Below, piece after piece: positions 41,425 to 50,473 of a stretch of 64,000 bases of DNA. The notes beneath the pieces were generated by a model, which worked only from the letters and a program-made list of their open reading frames with translations, did no database searches and was not told the origin of the DNA. Position numbers and translations under genes: made by a program. Every line of letters begins with the position of its first letter. Within the stretch, counting starts at the first letter, position 1. Location of the stretch: positions 23,141 to 87,140 of the forward strand of contig NZ_AUUU01000007.1 in assembly GCF_002760435.1 (NCBI RefSeq). The letters run 5' to 3'. This DNA comes from Clostridium sp. LS. GTDB taxonomy: Bacteria > Bacillota > Clostridia > Clostridiales > Clostridiaceae.

Positions 41425-42516
41425 ATGGCAAAAATTATGATTGCACCAAACAAATATGTCCAAGGTAATGGTGAATTGAAAAATCTTGGGCAATATGTGT
41501 CTGTACTTGGTGAAAAGGCATTATGTTTAATTAGTGAAAGTGGTTTAAAAAGAGTAAAAGAGACTATTGACAAAAGCTTTGAAGAAAAAAATATAGCTGT
41601 AGAATATAATTTATTTAATGGCGAGTGCTCAATGAATGAAGTAAACCGTATTATACAGGTTTGTGAAGAAAATCAAGTAACCTTTCTCATTGGTATTGGT
41701 GGTGGAAAAATCATAGATACTATTAAAGCAGTTGGATATTATAAAAATCTTCCTGTTGTAATTGTACCTACCATAGCAGCTACAGATGCTCCATGCAGTG
41801 CTTTATCAGTTTTATATACTGATGATGGTGTATTTGATAGATACTTATTCCTAAAGCAAAATCCTAATATTGTTTTGCTTGATACAGGTATTATCGCTAA
41901 AGCTCCAGTTCGTCTTTTAGTATCTGGCATGGGTGATGCCTTAGCAACATATTTTGAAGCAAGAGCCTGTGAAAAATCTAACGCAGGAACCTGCGCTTTT
42001 GGCACTACTACTATTACAGCTCAAGCATTAGCTAAATTATGCTATGACACATTAATTACTGAAGGATATAAAGCAAAACTTGCTGTAGAACAAGGCGTTT
42101 GCACAAAATCAGTAGAAAAAATAGTTGAAGCTAATACTCTTCTTAGTGGTCTTGGTTTTGAAAGTGGTGGTATTGCAGCTGCTCATGCTATTCATAATGG
42201 CCTAACTGTTTTACCAGCCTGCCACCATATGTACCATGGTGAAAAAGTTGCATTTGGTACATTAGCTCAATTAGTACTTGAAAATGCTCCAATGGAAGAA
42301 ATTGAAGAAGTATTAGATTTTTGCATTAGTGTAGGCCTTCCAGTTACTTTAAAACAATTAGGTATTGATGAAATTAAACCAGAAGAAATTATGGAAGTGG
42401 CAAAAGCTGCTACTTCAAAAGAAGATACTGCACATAATATGCCATTTGAAGTTACTCCAGAAGATGTTTATGCTGCTATTTTAACAGCAAACAAATTAGG
42501 ACAAGAATACGTATAA
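41425..42516 (+). CDS. gldA: Glycerol dehydrogenase (NAD-dependent, zinc)
   Basis: The 363-residue enzyme oxidises glycerol to dihydroxyacetone. It is a full-length iron/zinc-type alcohol dehydrogenase of the GldA group. The zinc ligands are visible at Asp171 (SGMGDALATYFEAR), His254 (AAHAIHNGL) and His271 (HGEKVAF), and the NAD-binding loop is IGIGGGKIID at 89-98. GAGGGGGAG lies just upstream of the ATG. It is a single gene with a strong terminator at 42577-42615. No partner dihydroxyacetone kinase lies near it. Confidence 0.96.
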   Translation: MAKIMIAPNKYVQGNGELKNLGQYVSVLGEKALCLISESGLKRVKETIDKSFEEKNIAVEYNLFNGECSMNEVNRIIQVCEENQVTFLIGIGGGKIIDTIKAVGYYKNLPVVIVPTIAATDAPCSALSVLYTDDGVFDRYLFLKQNPNIVLLDTGIIAKAPVRLLVSGMGDALATYFEARACEKSNAGTCAFGTTTITAQALAKLCYDTLITEGYKAKLAVEQGVCTKSVEKIVEANTLLSGLGFESGGIAAAHAIHNGLTVLPACHHMYHGEKVAFGTLAQLVLENAPMEEIEEVLDFCISVGLPVTLKQLGIDEIKPEEIMEVAKAATSKEDTAHNMPFEVTPEDVYAAILTANKLGQEYV

Positions 42517-42576
42517 AATGCTGCATATTCTTTAAACATTTTTTCCCATATAAACGTATGATATAATATGGAACTT

Positions 42577-42615
42577 AAAAAGACTAGTTATTTTTCTCGT
42601 AACTAGTCTTTTTTC
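42577..42615. terminator. Bidirectional terminator after gldA
   Basis: AAAAAGACTAGTTA pairs with TAACTAGTCTTTTT across a nine-base loop, with T-rich flanks both ways. It serves gldA and the convergent gene at 42618. Confidence 0.85.
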
Positions 42616-42617
42616 AT

Positions 42618-43166
42618 TTATATAATATTTAAATTTGAATTTAGCTGTTTCATTCTTTTAATTGTTTCATCCAATGAAATGCATTCTGCATATCTACCAT
42701 TCCACATAAATTCATTGTGATATTGATAACTTTGCTCTGCTGACATAAATTTATTATCAACTGTTGTATTGGCATATGCTGGAACTATAATATTAAATCC
42801 ATGTTCAAATCCACATTTTATGGTAGCATCAATACAGTAATCTGTTTGGAGTCCAACAATGATTATATCCTTTTCTCCCTTATCTATTAAATATTCTAGT
42901 AAACCTGTCCCTTTAAAGGAACTATTAACATTCTTATCAAATATTTTTTCTTCATTAATTGGTTGAAATTCTTCATATATTTCAAAACCATCAGTTCCTT
43001 TTGTTAATTCGTTACCAGGTCCATCATCATGACGCACATATATCACTTCAATATTATTTGCCCTAGCCTCATATATTATTTCTTTAACATTAGATACAAA
43101 CATATCAAATTTGTATAATTTTTCATTTGTTATTAACTTTTGTGTATCAACTACTAATAAAACCAT
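42618..43166 (-). CDS. Isochorismatase-family cysteine hydrolase, gene 1 of the cassette-like array
   Basis: The 182-residue protein has the isochorismatase pattern: an N-terminal DTQ (Asp7 in MVLLVVDTQKL), VIYVRHDDGPG, KNVNSSFKGTGLLEYL, and the nucleophilic cysteine in IVGLQTDYCIDATIKCGF. Members hydrolyse amides such as nicotinamide or isochorismate; the substrate is unknown. The ATG at 43166 has a GAGGAG site upstream. It starts a run of about 18 genes, all minus strand, with short spacers. Another member of the family is at 46002. Confidence 0.88.
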   Translation of the reverse strand: MVLLVVDTQKLITNEKLYKFDMFVSNVKEIIYEARANNIEVIYVRHDDGPGNELTKGTDGFEIYEEFQPINEEKIFDKNVNSSFKGTGLLEYLIDKGEKDIIIVGLQTDYCIDATIKCGFEHGFNIIVPAYANTTVDNKFMSAEQSYQYHNEFMWNGRYAECISLDETIKRMKQLNSNLNII

Positions 43167-43221
43167 TTTAATCTCCTCTTTAAATAATTATTTGTAATAT
43201 TCATGGTAAAATAATACTCTA

Positions 43222-43788
43222 TCAATAAATTTTCTTCAATAGCCACGCCATATTTTGCCCCAAATTATGCATATTCTTAATTCCCTCTTCATCTCTATAT
43301 ACATCTCCTACATCTTTTCCGTAAACCATATTCCAATATGTTGATCCCGCTATAATAACTTCTTTATTTAGTAAAAAATGATTCATTGTATCAACTGCTG
43401 TCAATCCTCCACCTCTACGAACGGCACATATCGATGCAGCAACCTTATGCTTAAGCAAACCTGGATTTGTTGCTACAATAACTCCTGCCCTTTCTAAAAA
43501 AGCTTTCATATTCGCTGTTACATCTGCTGAATAGACTGGAGATCCTAAAATAATACCGTCTGCTAACTTCATTTTTTCAAAATATTCATAAAACATATCT
43601 TTTTTAAAAACACAGTTATTTTTTCCTTTACACGCAAAGCATCCTTTACATGGTTCAATTATATTTCCAGAAAATTGTATCATTTCTGTCTCAATTTCTT
43701 CCTTTTCTAATTCTTCAAAAACAATCTTCATAATTAATGCTGTATTTCCATCTTTTCTTGAACTACCGTTGATTCCTAGAACCTTCAT
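43222..43788 (-). CDS. NADPH-dependent FMN reductase-like flavodoxin-fold protein
   Basis: The 188-residue protein carries the flavin phosphate loop (GINGSSRKDGNTALIM, residues 5-20) and the second flavin-binding segment (GSPVYSADVTANMKAFLERA). A cysteine-rich loop between them (CKGCFACKGKNNC) is typical of the iron-sulfur or multi-Cys subgroup. Members reduce flavins or quinones using NADPH or act with electron carriers. The ATG at 43788 follows a GAGGTGATG site. Start and stop have only short spacers to its neighbours. Confidence 0.88.
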   Translation of the reverse strand: MKVLGINGSSRKDGNTALIMKIVFEELEKEEIETEMIQFSGNIIEPCKGCFACKGKNNCVFKKDMFYEYFEKMKLADGIILGSPVYSADVTANMKAFLERAGVIVATNPGLLKHKVAASICAVRRGGGLTAVDTMNHFLLNKEVIIAGSTYWNMVYGKDVGDVYRDEEGIKNMHNLGQNMAWLLKKIY

Positions 43789-43820
43789 ATCATCACCTCA
43801 CTTTATAATAAGTATGCCTA

Positions 43821-44321
43821 TCAGTTTATCCCAACTTTTTTACTTCTTCGTTCCATTAAAACTACATCATGCCATACTCCACTGCTCGTTCTTGCTACTT
43901 TCTCTCTTATACCAATTTCTCTAAAACCACAGCTCTTATGCATTGCTATACTTGCAATGTTTTCCCTAATAATAGCGCAATATAAAGTCCAAATTCCATT
44001 TTCTTCAGAATTATTGATTAAACTGGTCAAAAGATTTTTTCCTATGCCTTGTCCCTTATATTTTTCACCTACATAAATACTAACCTCTACAACACCTTTA
44101 TAGCAATCTCTGCTGGAAGTTGGACTTAATGCCACCCAACCTAATATACCATTTACTGAACGTGCAACTAATCTGCATTTATCAAGATGGCCAATATTCC
44201 AATTTTCCCAAGTAGGTGCTTCAGTTTGAAATGTTGCTATCCCTGTTTTAATTCCTTCTATATAAATATTCTTTACCTGTTCCCAATCAGATGCTTTCAT
44301 TTCCTCAATATTGTATTTCAT
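43821..44321 (-). CDS. GNAT acetyltransferase of the phosphinothricin (PAT) type
   Basis: The 166-residue product fits the PAT/Bar-like subgroup: IEEMKASDWEQVKNIYIEG, ATFQTEAPTWENWNIGHLDK, VEVSIYVGEKYKGQGIGKNL (the acetyl-CoA loop, QGIGKNL) and SCGFREIGIREKVARTSSGV. PAT enzymes acetylate phosphinothricin-like amino compounds, but many members act on other amines, so no substrate is claimed. The ATG at 44321 follows GGGGTAG. It has a 32-bp spacer to the FMN-reductase gene and is one of several GNATs in the array. Confidence 0.88.
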   Translation of the reverse strand: MKYNIEEMKASDWEQVKNIYIEGIKTGIATFQTEAPTWENWNIGHLDKCRLVARSVNGILGWVALSPTSSRDCYKGVVEVSIYVGEKYKGQGIGKNLLTSLINNSEENGIWTLYCAIIRENIASIAMHKSCGFREIGIREKVARTSSGVWHDVVLMERRSKKVGIN

Positions 44322-44422
44322 TTTCTACCCCCTATTAATACTCAATGGATTCATTCAAACCATATTTATCATCTTATTTAGATATTACTTTTTCATAGAA
44401 TCAATTTATCACTACAATGAAG

Positions 44423-45325
44423 TTATTCAAAATTTTCTTGAATAACTTTAATATAGTCTTTTCTTACAACTTCATGAGAATTATCATTAAACCATTCATA
44501 AGATTCCTTTAGGCCGTAAAATAAATTTATTTGTTCTGGTAATAGCTCATTTTGTCTTGAAACATCTAATATGTATTCATAATCATAAAAACTAAAATAA
44601 TCTCTTTGATTGTCATGGTTAGTTACATATACTTTTTCTAAAGGAGTTCCTACCACTTTATAACATAGTTCAACAAATGTATTTATATCTACTACTTCTG
44701 TATTCCCAACATTAAATATATGTTCCTTAGGGTGGTTTTCAAGAATCTTTTCTATAACTTTACATAAATCATCTACATGGAAAAATTGCAATTTCATCTT
44801 TCCATCCTTAGGAATGTAAAATTTTCTGTTTTTTAAAGCACATTCAAAGACAAATGCTTCTCTATATAAGTTTTGCATTGGTCCGTATAAATAAGGAGGC
44901 CTTAAAATATATGCATTAGGAACTCTTGAAATTAAATATTCTTCCGCTTCAATCTTATCAGTTCCATATTTGCTCCAGATAGAATTCAAGCCAATCCTTT
45001 GATTTTCAGAAAATGGCTGCTCATTTGTTTCTGGATAAACAGCAGACGAACTAATAAATATATAATCTTTAAATTCACCTAATGCATCTAATATGTTTCT
45101 AACATCCTTTTGATTATATCCGCATACATCAATTACGGCATCAAAAGAATATTTTACTAAGCAATCTTTTAAATTATTTCTATCTGCACATATTAATTTA
45201 ACATTTTCTACTTGCTGTTTAGTGCCTCTGTTTAAAACATAAACTTCATAACTTTTTGATTCAAAATATTTTGCTACATATTTACTAACAAATACAGTTC
45301 CACCTGTAACTAATATACGTTTCAT
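44423..45325 (-). CDS. NAD-dependent epimerase/dehydratase (SDR) family protein
   Basis: The 300-residue protein has a Rossmann start (MKRILVTGGTVFVSKYVAKY, GGTxFxS) and VIDVCGYN, IFISSSAVYPE and the active-site YGTDKIEAEEYL (YxxxK). Such enzymes change nucleotide-sugar or other sugar groups; the substrate is unknown. Its last codons (VIQENFE) lie in an inverted repeat GTTATTCAA...TTGAATAAC at 44424-44448 that may act as a terminator. The ATG at 45325 has AGGAGGC upstream. It is a stand-alone unit in the array. Confidence 0.88.
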   Translation of the reverse strand: MKRILVTGGTVFVSKYVAKYFESKSYEVYVLNRGTKQQVENVKLICADRNNLKDCLVKYSFDAVIDVCGYNQKDVRNILDALGEFKDYIFISSSAVYPETNEQPFSENQRIGLNSIWSKYGTDKIEAEEYLISRVPNAYILRPPYLYGPMQNLYREAFVFECALKNRKFYIPKDGKMKLQFFHVDDLCKVIEKILENHPKEHIFNVGNTEVVDINTFVELCYKVVGTPLEKVYVTNHDNQRDYFSFYDYEYILDVSRQNELLPEQINLFYGLKESYEWFNDNSHEVVRKDYIKVIQENFE

Positions 45326-45407
45326 AAAAGCCTCCTACAAATCTATATAATTTTTTCTGCATATTGTATATAAAATTATATCCCTAATATTTACGACAAA
45401 TTGAAAT

Positions 45408-45959
45408 TTACCATTCTGATTTAAGTATTGAATAATAGCAAGCATCGCATGTTCCTTGATTATTCCAATCAGAACTTCTTAGGGTTCCTTCATATACCAT
45501 TCCACATTTTTTCATAACTTCTCCTGAATTTCGATTTTTAGGATCATGCCTTGATTCAATACGATTCACATCCACATTCTTAAATAAGAAATCTACGACT
45601 GCTTTTAATGCTTCTGAAGTGATTCCTCTATGCCACCATTTACGACCTATGCAATACCCAATATGAACCATAGATACGTCTTCGTCCATGTGAGTCACAC
45701 CTATGCACCCAATTGGTTTATCACCTTCTTCTTTAAGCACAATTGCCCATTGATAAAAATTATCTCTACTATAAAAATCAACCCATTCATTAGTAACTGA
45801 TATACTAACCTCTTGATTCTTATGTGCTGGCCACATAAGATATTTGGTAACTTCTATGTCCGAAGCCCAATTTTTGTACATTGCATCGGAATCCTTTGGC
45901 ATAAACTTTCTCAAAATCAATCTATCTGTTTCTATAGTTTGTGTTCCGCAATGCTTCAT
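45408..45959 (-). CDS. RimJ/RimL-type GNAT acetyltransferase
   Basis: The 183-residue product follows the RimJ/RimL pattern: IETDRLILRKFMPKDSDAMY, VTKYLMWPAHKNQEVS, GDKPIGCIGVTHMDEDVSMV, GYCIGRKWWHRGITSEALKA (acetyl-CoA loop) and RIESRHDPKNRNSGEVMKKC. The usual targets are the N-termini of ribosomal proteins or small molecules; here it is unknown. The ATG at 45959 follows GGCAGGTGT. It is preceded by the spacer motif CAAATTACTATTCG at 45976, part of the recurrent boundary pattern. Confidence 0.9.
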   Translation of the reverse strand: MKHCGTQTIETDRLILRKFMPKDSDAMYKNWASDIEVTKYLMWPAHKNQEVSISVTNEWVDFYSRDNFYQWAIVLKEEGDKPIGCIGVTHMDEDVSMVHIGYCIGRKWWHRGITSEALKAVVDFLFKNVDVNRIESRHDPKNRNSGEVMKKCGMVYEGTLRSSDWNNQGTCDACYYSILKSEW

Positions 45960-46001
45960 GCTTACACCTGCCTTTCAAATTACTATTCGTATGTTTATTA
46001 T

Positions 46002-46475
46002 TTAGGAGATGAAAATTACCCCCATTTTTTTTAATTTATTTTTCATCTTTTTAAATTTCTTATAATTTCCAACACCAATAAGCGATTCATTAAATAAAAT
46101 TCTATATTTCTTAGTTATTCCATCAATAGCTGAAGCTCCTACACAGTAATTACCATCTACTCCGACCAATTCAAGTTCGCTTGCATTTACCCTTTGTAAA
46201 TGCTCCAATAATAGTTTATTAGAAAAGCAACTTGCCATTCTTTTTTCAAATACATTATTAGATATAACAGAAAGCCCATCAACTAACTTTTTTTGTTTTC
46301 TCCCAAGTTCCCAAAAGAATCTATTTACAATATAAATTACTGATTCATTAGGATATTCCAAAATTTTTTCATTGATAGATTCTATCAGTTCGTTAGCCTT
46401 ATAAGGATACATTTTTACATTCCTAGAATCCCCAACATAGTCTTCCTGCATATCTATAACTAATAAACATTTCAT
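46002..46475 (-). CDS. Isochorismatase-like cysteine hydrolase, second copy
   Basis: The 157-residue protein starts MKCLLVIDMQEDYVGDSRNV (Asp8) and has a Cys in ELVGVDGNYCVGASAIDGIT, the nucleophile region of the family. It is shorter than the copy at 42618, and the middle part differs strongly, so the two are only remote relatives. The substrate is unknown. It ends RNxxKMGVIFIS near 46002. The ATG at 46475 follows GCGAGGTG, and the spacer just upstream carries CAAATTACAATTTATACTAC (46489-46508). Confidence 0.78.
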   Translation of the reverse strand: MKCLLVIDMQEDYVGDSRNVKMYPYKANELIESINEKILEYPNESVIYIVNRFFWELGRKQKKLVDGLSVISNNVFEKRMASCFSNKLLLEHLQRVNASELELVGVDGNYCVGASAIDGITKKYRILFNESLIGVGNYKKFKKMKNKLKKMGVIFIS

Positions 46476-46514
46476 TTAATCACCTCGCCAAATTACAATT
46501 TATACTACTCTACT

Positions 46515-46841
46515 TTAGATTAGCATCTCAATTAAAATATCAAAATATTGTTCTTGAAAATGAACTTGTTTTTGTATTTCTTCTTTTGTTATTTGCATTT
46601 CTCGTGGGACAACTACCCATTTCTCTTCAATATCATCATTTCTATGAATAATTGCTACTACTTCACCTAAAAACTCTTTTATCGATTCATTTATGCCAAG
46701 AACATATGCATCTTGTTCCTCTCCATCTGGTGCTAGAATACCAGGTACATAGCCATAATTAACAAAATAATATATATCTTTATGCTTCGGATGATATGAG
46801 CCTAGTGGTCTATCAATAACAACTTTTACAATTTTATCCAT
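46515..46841 (-). CDS. Short protein related to inorganic pyrophosphatase
   Basis: The 108-residue product resembles part of family I inorganic pyrophosphatase: VVIDRPLGSYHPKHKDIYYF, NYGYVPGILAPDGEEQDAYV (the DGxExD-like metal region) and EFLGEVVAIIHRNDDIEEKW. It is much shorter than the usual 170-residue enzyme and belongs to a solo subfamily seen in clostridia, so hydrolysis of pyrophosphate is uncertain. The ATG at 46841 has AAGGAGATG upstream. It lies in the array with a 27-bp spacer to the next gene. Confidence 0.78.
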   Translation of the reverse strand: MDKIVKVVIDRPLGSYHPKHKDIYYFVNYGYVPGILAPDGEEQDAYVLGINESIKEFLGEVVAIIHRNDDIEEKWVVVPREMQITKEEIQKQVHFQEQYFDILIEMLI

Positions 46842-46868
46842 TACATCTCCTTCACAAATTGAAATTTG

Positions 46869-47726
46869 TTAAGAAACCCCTTTCTTATAATTTATCTTTT
46901 TCAAAACTTGTGCTTTACCAAAAGAAGAATACAATTTTTTTGTTTTTTCCTCCCATGCAGATATTGAAAGCTCTTTCACACCTTTGCTTATTCCTCTTTT
47001 AATACATTCAGAAATCACTATTTTGGCAAATCCTCTATTTTCATATTCCTTTTTTGTAGCAACAACCTCTACTTCCATAAACTGATTATTTTTATCTAAG
47101 AGACCCATACAGGTTGAAACTGGTTCATCATTTTCATTCAGTAAAAACACACAAAGTTCGGGAACTATTATAGGATTTTTCCTTGCATATTTGTAAGCGT
47201 AGTCAAGTATTTCATCATAAATACCATTAGGATTAAATGCATAGAATCTTAAAAGTTCTGCCTTATCTTCATCTAAATACTCTTTTTGAGATGTTAAAAC
47301 GAACTCATTTGGTATTGTTATATTTGGTATAACAATATCATCTGAGCTGTAAGTACATGTGACATCAGCATCACCAGAACAAATGAATCCGTTTCTTTCA
47401 AGAATATCTTTTTGACACTCATCATTCACAGGGATGGTTATAACATACGATTTATTAAAGTTTCCTCCTTCTAACAAAAATTCAGTCATTGACTGTAATA
47501 GTTCTTTCTCTTTCTTAGAAAGAATATAATAACTTTCTCCAAAATCTTCAGTTATAATTATCCCACATAATTCATTAGAATCATCAAAAAATAACTCTGA
47601 TTGTTTTTCAAATAGTGAATCAATTTGGCTTTCTTTACTCCATCTACCATATTTCCATCCAAACAATCTACCTAATGACCAATCACACAAATGTAAACTA
47701 TTCAAGTATGAAACCAATAAGCACAT
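46869..47726 (-). CDS. GNAT acetyltransferase with an N-terminal extension
   Basis: The 285-residue product has a long N-terminal region (MCLLVSYLNSLHLCDWSLGR, SELFFDDSNELCGIIITEDF) that looks like a first, diverged GNAT half. A C-terminal GNAT half follows: DEDKAELLRFYAFNPNGIYD, MEVEVVATKKEYENRGFAKI (NRGFAK acetyl-CoA loop) and GVKELSISAWEEKTKKLYSS. The tandem-GNAT layout explains the length. The substrate is unknown. It is preceded by a 134-bp spacer with the boundary motif at 47791-47815 and a perfect 14-bp inverted repeat. Confidence 0.8.
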   Translation of the reverse strand: MCLLVSYLNSLHLCDWSLGRLFGWKYGRWSKESQIDSLFEKQSELFFDDSNELCGIIITEDFGESYYILSKKEKELLQSMTEFLLEGGNFNKSYVITIPVNDECQKDILERNGFICSGDADVTCTYSSDDIVIPNITIPNEFVLTSQKEYLDEDKAELLRFYAFNPNGIYDEILDYAYKYARKNPIIVPELCVFLLNENDEPVSTCMGLLDKNNQFMEVEVVATKKEYENRGFAKIVISECIKRGISKGVKELSISAWEEKTKKLYSSFGKAQVLKKINYKKGVS

Positions 47727-47860
47727 TTTATTGAAGTCATCAGATTTTCCTATATACGTTCTATGATAATAAATCTCTACCTCACCTCTGTAAATTATAA
47801 TTTATATTACTCAACGTTAAATTTGAATTTGTAACTCATCATAAAATTCAAATTTAAAAT

Positions 47861-48628
47861 CTAACAGTTCTTTCTTTGATTGCAAAAGTCATCCATATTG
47901 TAAAATCCTTTGGGTTGCTTGGACAACCATTTACTTACTTCAATTGCTCCATTTGCTAATGCTTTTCGAGATGATATTTGATGCCGATATTCAACAATTT
48001 CATCACTACAGTTAGCAAAAATGACTTTATGTTCTCCAACTATAGTGCCTCCTCTAATACTACTGATAGATACATTATCAAAATTCAATCTTGTGTTGCT
48101 ATTTACTAAAGCTTCTTGAATCATTATTGCAGTACCGCTTGGAGCATCCTTCTTTTGATTATGATGTAATTCAATAATAGACACATCAGTATCATTGCTG
48201 ATTCTACTAACTGCAAATTTCAAAGTCTCAATAAAATCATGAAAAGCAATGCTAAAATTACCTGATTGCATCACTGGAATATACTTAGATAATTCTTTTG
48301 TACGTTCCATTCCTACTGTATCAAAACCAGTTGTTGCTATTACTAAAGGTTTCTTTATTGATAAATACTGTTCATAATTATTATTTAATAAATTCTCCGC
48401 ATTAGTACAATCTATGAATACATCACAAACATCTGCATTAACAATACTATCACCTATTTTCAATCCACGTTCTTGTCCACCTATTATAGACGAAATATCT
48501 TGTCCAATATACCTGTTGCCCTTTCTTCCTATTGCATTAACCAGTTGTAAATCTTCTAAACTATATATTTTTTTTGCAATAACACTTCCTAATTTTCCAG
48601 TACATCCTACTACACTTATTTTCAACAT
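47861..48628 (-). CDS. dapB: 4-Hydroxy-tetrahydrodipicolinate reductase homologue
   Basis: The 255-residue protein has a Rossmann start (MLKISVVGCTGKLGSVIAKK) and the catalytic region ELHHNQKKDAPSGTAIMIQE, with the Lys and PSGTA that bind tetrahydrodipicolinate in DapB. The enzyme reduces the dihydrodipicolinate precursor to tetrahydrodipicolinate in lysine and peptidoglycan synthesis. In most clostridia dapB lies beside dapA; here it stands alone in the accessory array, so it may be a second copy with another role. The start at 48628 follows GGAGGGTTAAATTG, close to the ATG. The stop abuts an AT-rich spacer. Confidence 0.88.
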   Translation of the reverse strand: MLKISVVGCTGKLGSVIAKKIYSLEDLQLVNAIGRKGNRYIGQDISSIIGGQERGLKIGDSIVNADVCDVFIDCTNAENLLNNNYEQYLSIKKPLVIATTGFDTVGMERTKELSKYIPVMQSGNFSIAFHDFIETLKFAVSRISNDTDVSIIELHHNQKKDAPSGTAIMIQEALVNSNTRLNFDNVSISSIRGGTIVGEHKVIFANCSDEIVEYRHQISSRKALANGAIEVSKWLSKQPKGFYNMDDFCNQRKNC

Positions 48629-48740
48629 ACAATTTAACCCTCCTGTAAAAAAATAACAAACTCACTTATAGGTTTCATTTTATCTGCAGTTTATTAAACG
48701 TACAAATTACTATTTATGATGCTCAACTTTGAACTGAAAT

Positions 48741-48826
48741 TTAATATTTCTGCCTTAACAAGTAAAGATTAGTATTTAAATCATCTATCCATTCCTCAAT
48801 ATCATTGACAGGCGAATATATATCTA
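48741..48826 (-). pseudogene. C-terminal gene remnant of 27 codons
   Basis: A shifted minus frame at the 3' end of the gene at 48824 encodes LDIYSPVNDIEEWIDDLNTN LYLLRQKY before TAA at 48741. It has no start. It is either the tail of a lost gene or a former extension of the upstream gene. Confidence 0.35.
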
Positions 48827-49753
48827 AAGGCTATCAAAGTTTTTAAGAAATCGTAACTTTTCTATTGCTTTATATGCTTTCCACCAATTTTCACTAATAG
48901 CAAATTCTTTATAGTATTTATCTGTATTTTCAAACCATGTCCATGTAATTCCCCACACATCATTTTTAGGTTTTGTTTCTATTAAATATTCTAATTCTTT
49001 GTGTACGATCATTTCATTTTCTTTATAAAAAATGCTGCATGGATGTGTAATATAATTGGATGGACGTACACCATATACTTTCCATTTAGAAACATCATGC
49101 TCAATTGAATTTTTCACCAAATCATTTAATCTATTTTGCAAAGAGTCATAGTTGTATTCTCTTAATTCAAGTATTTTTATGGTATCAACAAGTACAATAA
49201 ATCCACCTATGCCCATATCTCCAAAACTATTGTCATTCATCATTCTTTCAATTAATATATTAGCTATTTCAGTTACATTTTTATACAACATTGAATCTTT
49301 ATCTCCATGCCTTAATACAAATGCACATAATTCCGCAGTCAGCCCTATACTTTCTAATCTATTTGCTTCTTCACTGAAATTCCACCAAGGAGCATGTGGG
49401 TAATCATCATTAGTTAGAATCGTAAACCTCCACCCATACTCTGCAAAATCTTTTTGACTATTTAGATAATTCATTATTCCCTTATATATTGGATGCTCTA
49501 AATCCGTATATTCAATATCCTTTAATATATTAATAGCAAATAAAGTTGTATAAGGTGATGAATTAGGATTCCAGTTATCAGCCTCTAATGCATGGCCAAA
49601 ACCTCCATCTTCATTTTGGTATGCTGATAATGCACATAACACATCTTCCTTTTTACCATTTTCAAAATAATATCTCCAAAGGCTTAATTCAATTTCTCTT
49701 GCATTACGATAGATCCAGTTTCTAACCTCAAGAAAAGTCTTGCTCTTTATCAT
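48824..49753 (-). CDS. Alpha/alpha-toroid protein resembling terpenoid-cyclase or prenyltransferase repeats
   Basis: The 309-residue protein has repeats of the type YQNEDGGFGHALEADNWNPN, as in squalene cyclase or prenyltransferase beta subunits (DGGFG), near residue 50, and later NDNSFGDMGIGGFIVL. The first helices (WIYRNAREIELSLWRYYFEN) are typical of a solitary clostridial family in this fold. There is no DxDD cyclase motif, so catalysis is unsupported. AAGGAGTTAAC is the ribosome site before the ATG at 49753. It is part of the array. Confidence 0.72.
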   Translation of the reverse strand: MIKSKTFLEVRNWIYRNAREIELSLWRYYFENGKKEDVLCALSAYQNEDGGFGHALEADNWNPNSSPYTTLFAINILKDIEYTDLEHPIYKGIMNYLNSQKDFAEYGWRFTILTNDDYPHAPWWNFSEEANRLESIGLTAELCAFVLRHGDKDSMLYKNVTEIANILIERMMNDNSFGDMGIGGFIVLVDTIKILELREYNYDSLQNRLNDLVKNSIEHDVSKWKVYGVRPSNYITHPCSIFYKENEMIVHKELEYLIETKPKNDVWGITWTWFENTDKYYKEFAISENWWKAYKAIEKLRFLKNFDSL

Positions 49754-49777
49754 CTTTGTTAACTCCTTATTTTTATT

Positions 49778-50413
49778 TCAAAGAATATTCCCTATAATTC
49801 TAGTTATATCCGAAATACTACTTATTGAATATTTCACATTATCTAATTTTCCAAATCCATATTCTGCATATATGAATGGGATACCAGCATAATTAGCTCC
49901 TTCTAAATCACCAATTGTATCTCCAACATATACAGATTCTTTTAGTTTATTTCTCTCAATAATAATTTTTATATTTTCTCCCTTACACTTACCTGTTCTT
50001 CCTGACATCTCAATATCCTCAAAATAACTCCATAATTTATGATAATCGAGAAAAGCTTGTACATATCCATCTTGACAATTGCTTACAATATAGAGAGAAT
50101 AATTTTTAGTTAATAACTTTAATGTATCTTCCAACTTAGGATATAAAATTCCGCCATGTTTACATAAATATATTTGCTCTTCACTGCAGCATTCCTTAAG
50201 TATTTTCACACTCTTTTCTAAATCCATTTCAGGAAACATAATTTTAGCTATAGCATCAATTGTTTTTCCCATAAAACCTTTCATATCATCTATTGTTATC
50301 TGCTTATTAAGTTCGCTATGACGATTTAAAACAATATTCCATGCTGGTACTACCTGTGTTGAAGCATCCCATAAGGTACCATCTAAATCGAAAATAATTC
50401 CTTTTTTATTCAT
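49778..50413 (-). CDS. HAD-superfamily hydrolase (phosphoglycolate-phosphatase-like)
   Basis: The 211-residue protein has the HAD nucleophile motif GIIFDLDGTLWDAST (Asp9, Asp11), a cap region (VKILKECCSEEQIYLCKHGG), YIVSNCQDGYVQAFL (motif II) and ESVYVGDTIGDLEGANYAGI (motif IV, GDTIGD). The family dephosphorylates small sugars or nucleotides. The substrate is unknown. The ATG at 50413 is preceded by AGAGAAGG, a moderate site. It is a solitary array gene. Confidence 0.9.
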   Translation of the reverse strand: MNKKGIIFDLDGTLWDASTQVVPAWNIVLNRHSELNKQITIDDMKGFMGKTIDAIAKIMFPEMDLEKSVKILKECCSEEQIYLCKHGGILYPKLEDTLKLLTKNYSLYIVSNCQDGYVQAFLDYHKLWSYFEDIEMSGRTGKCKGENIKIIIERNKLKESVYVGDTIGDLEGANYAGIPFIYAEYGFGKLDNVKYSISSISDITRIIGNIL

Positions 50414-50473
50414 TGCTTAACCTTCTCTTCTAAATCAATTTGTTATATTACCTATACTATAAATTAAAGTGCA

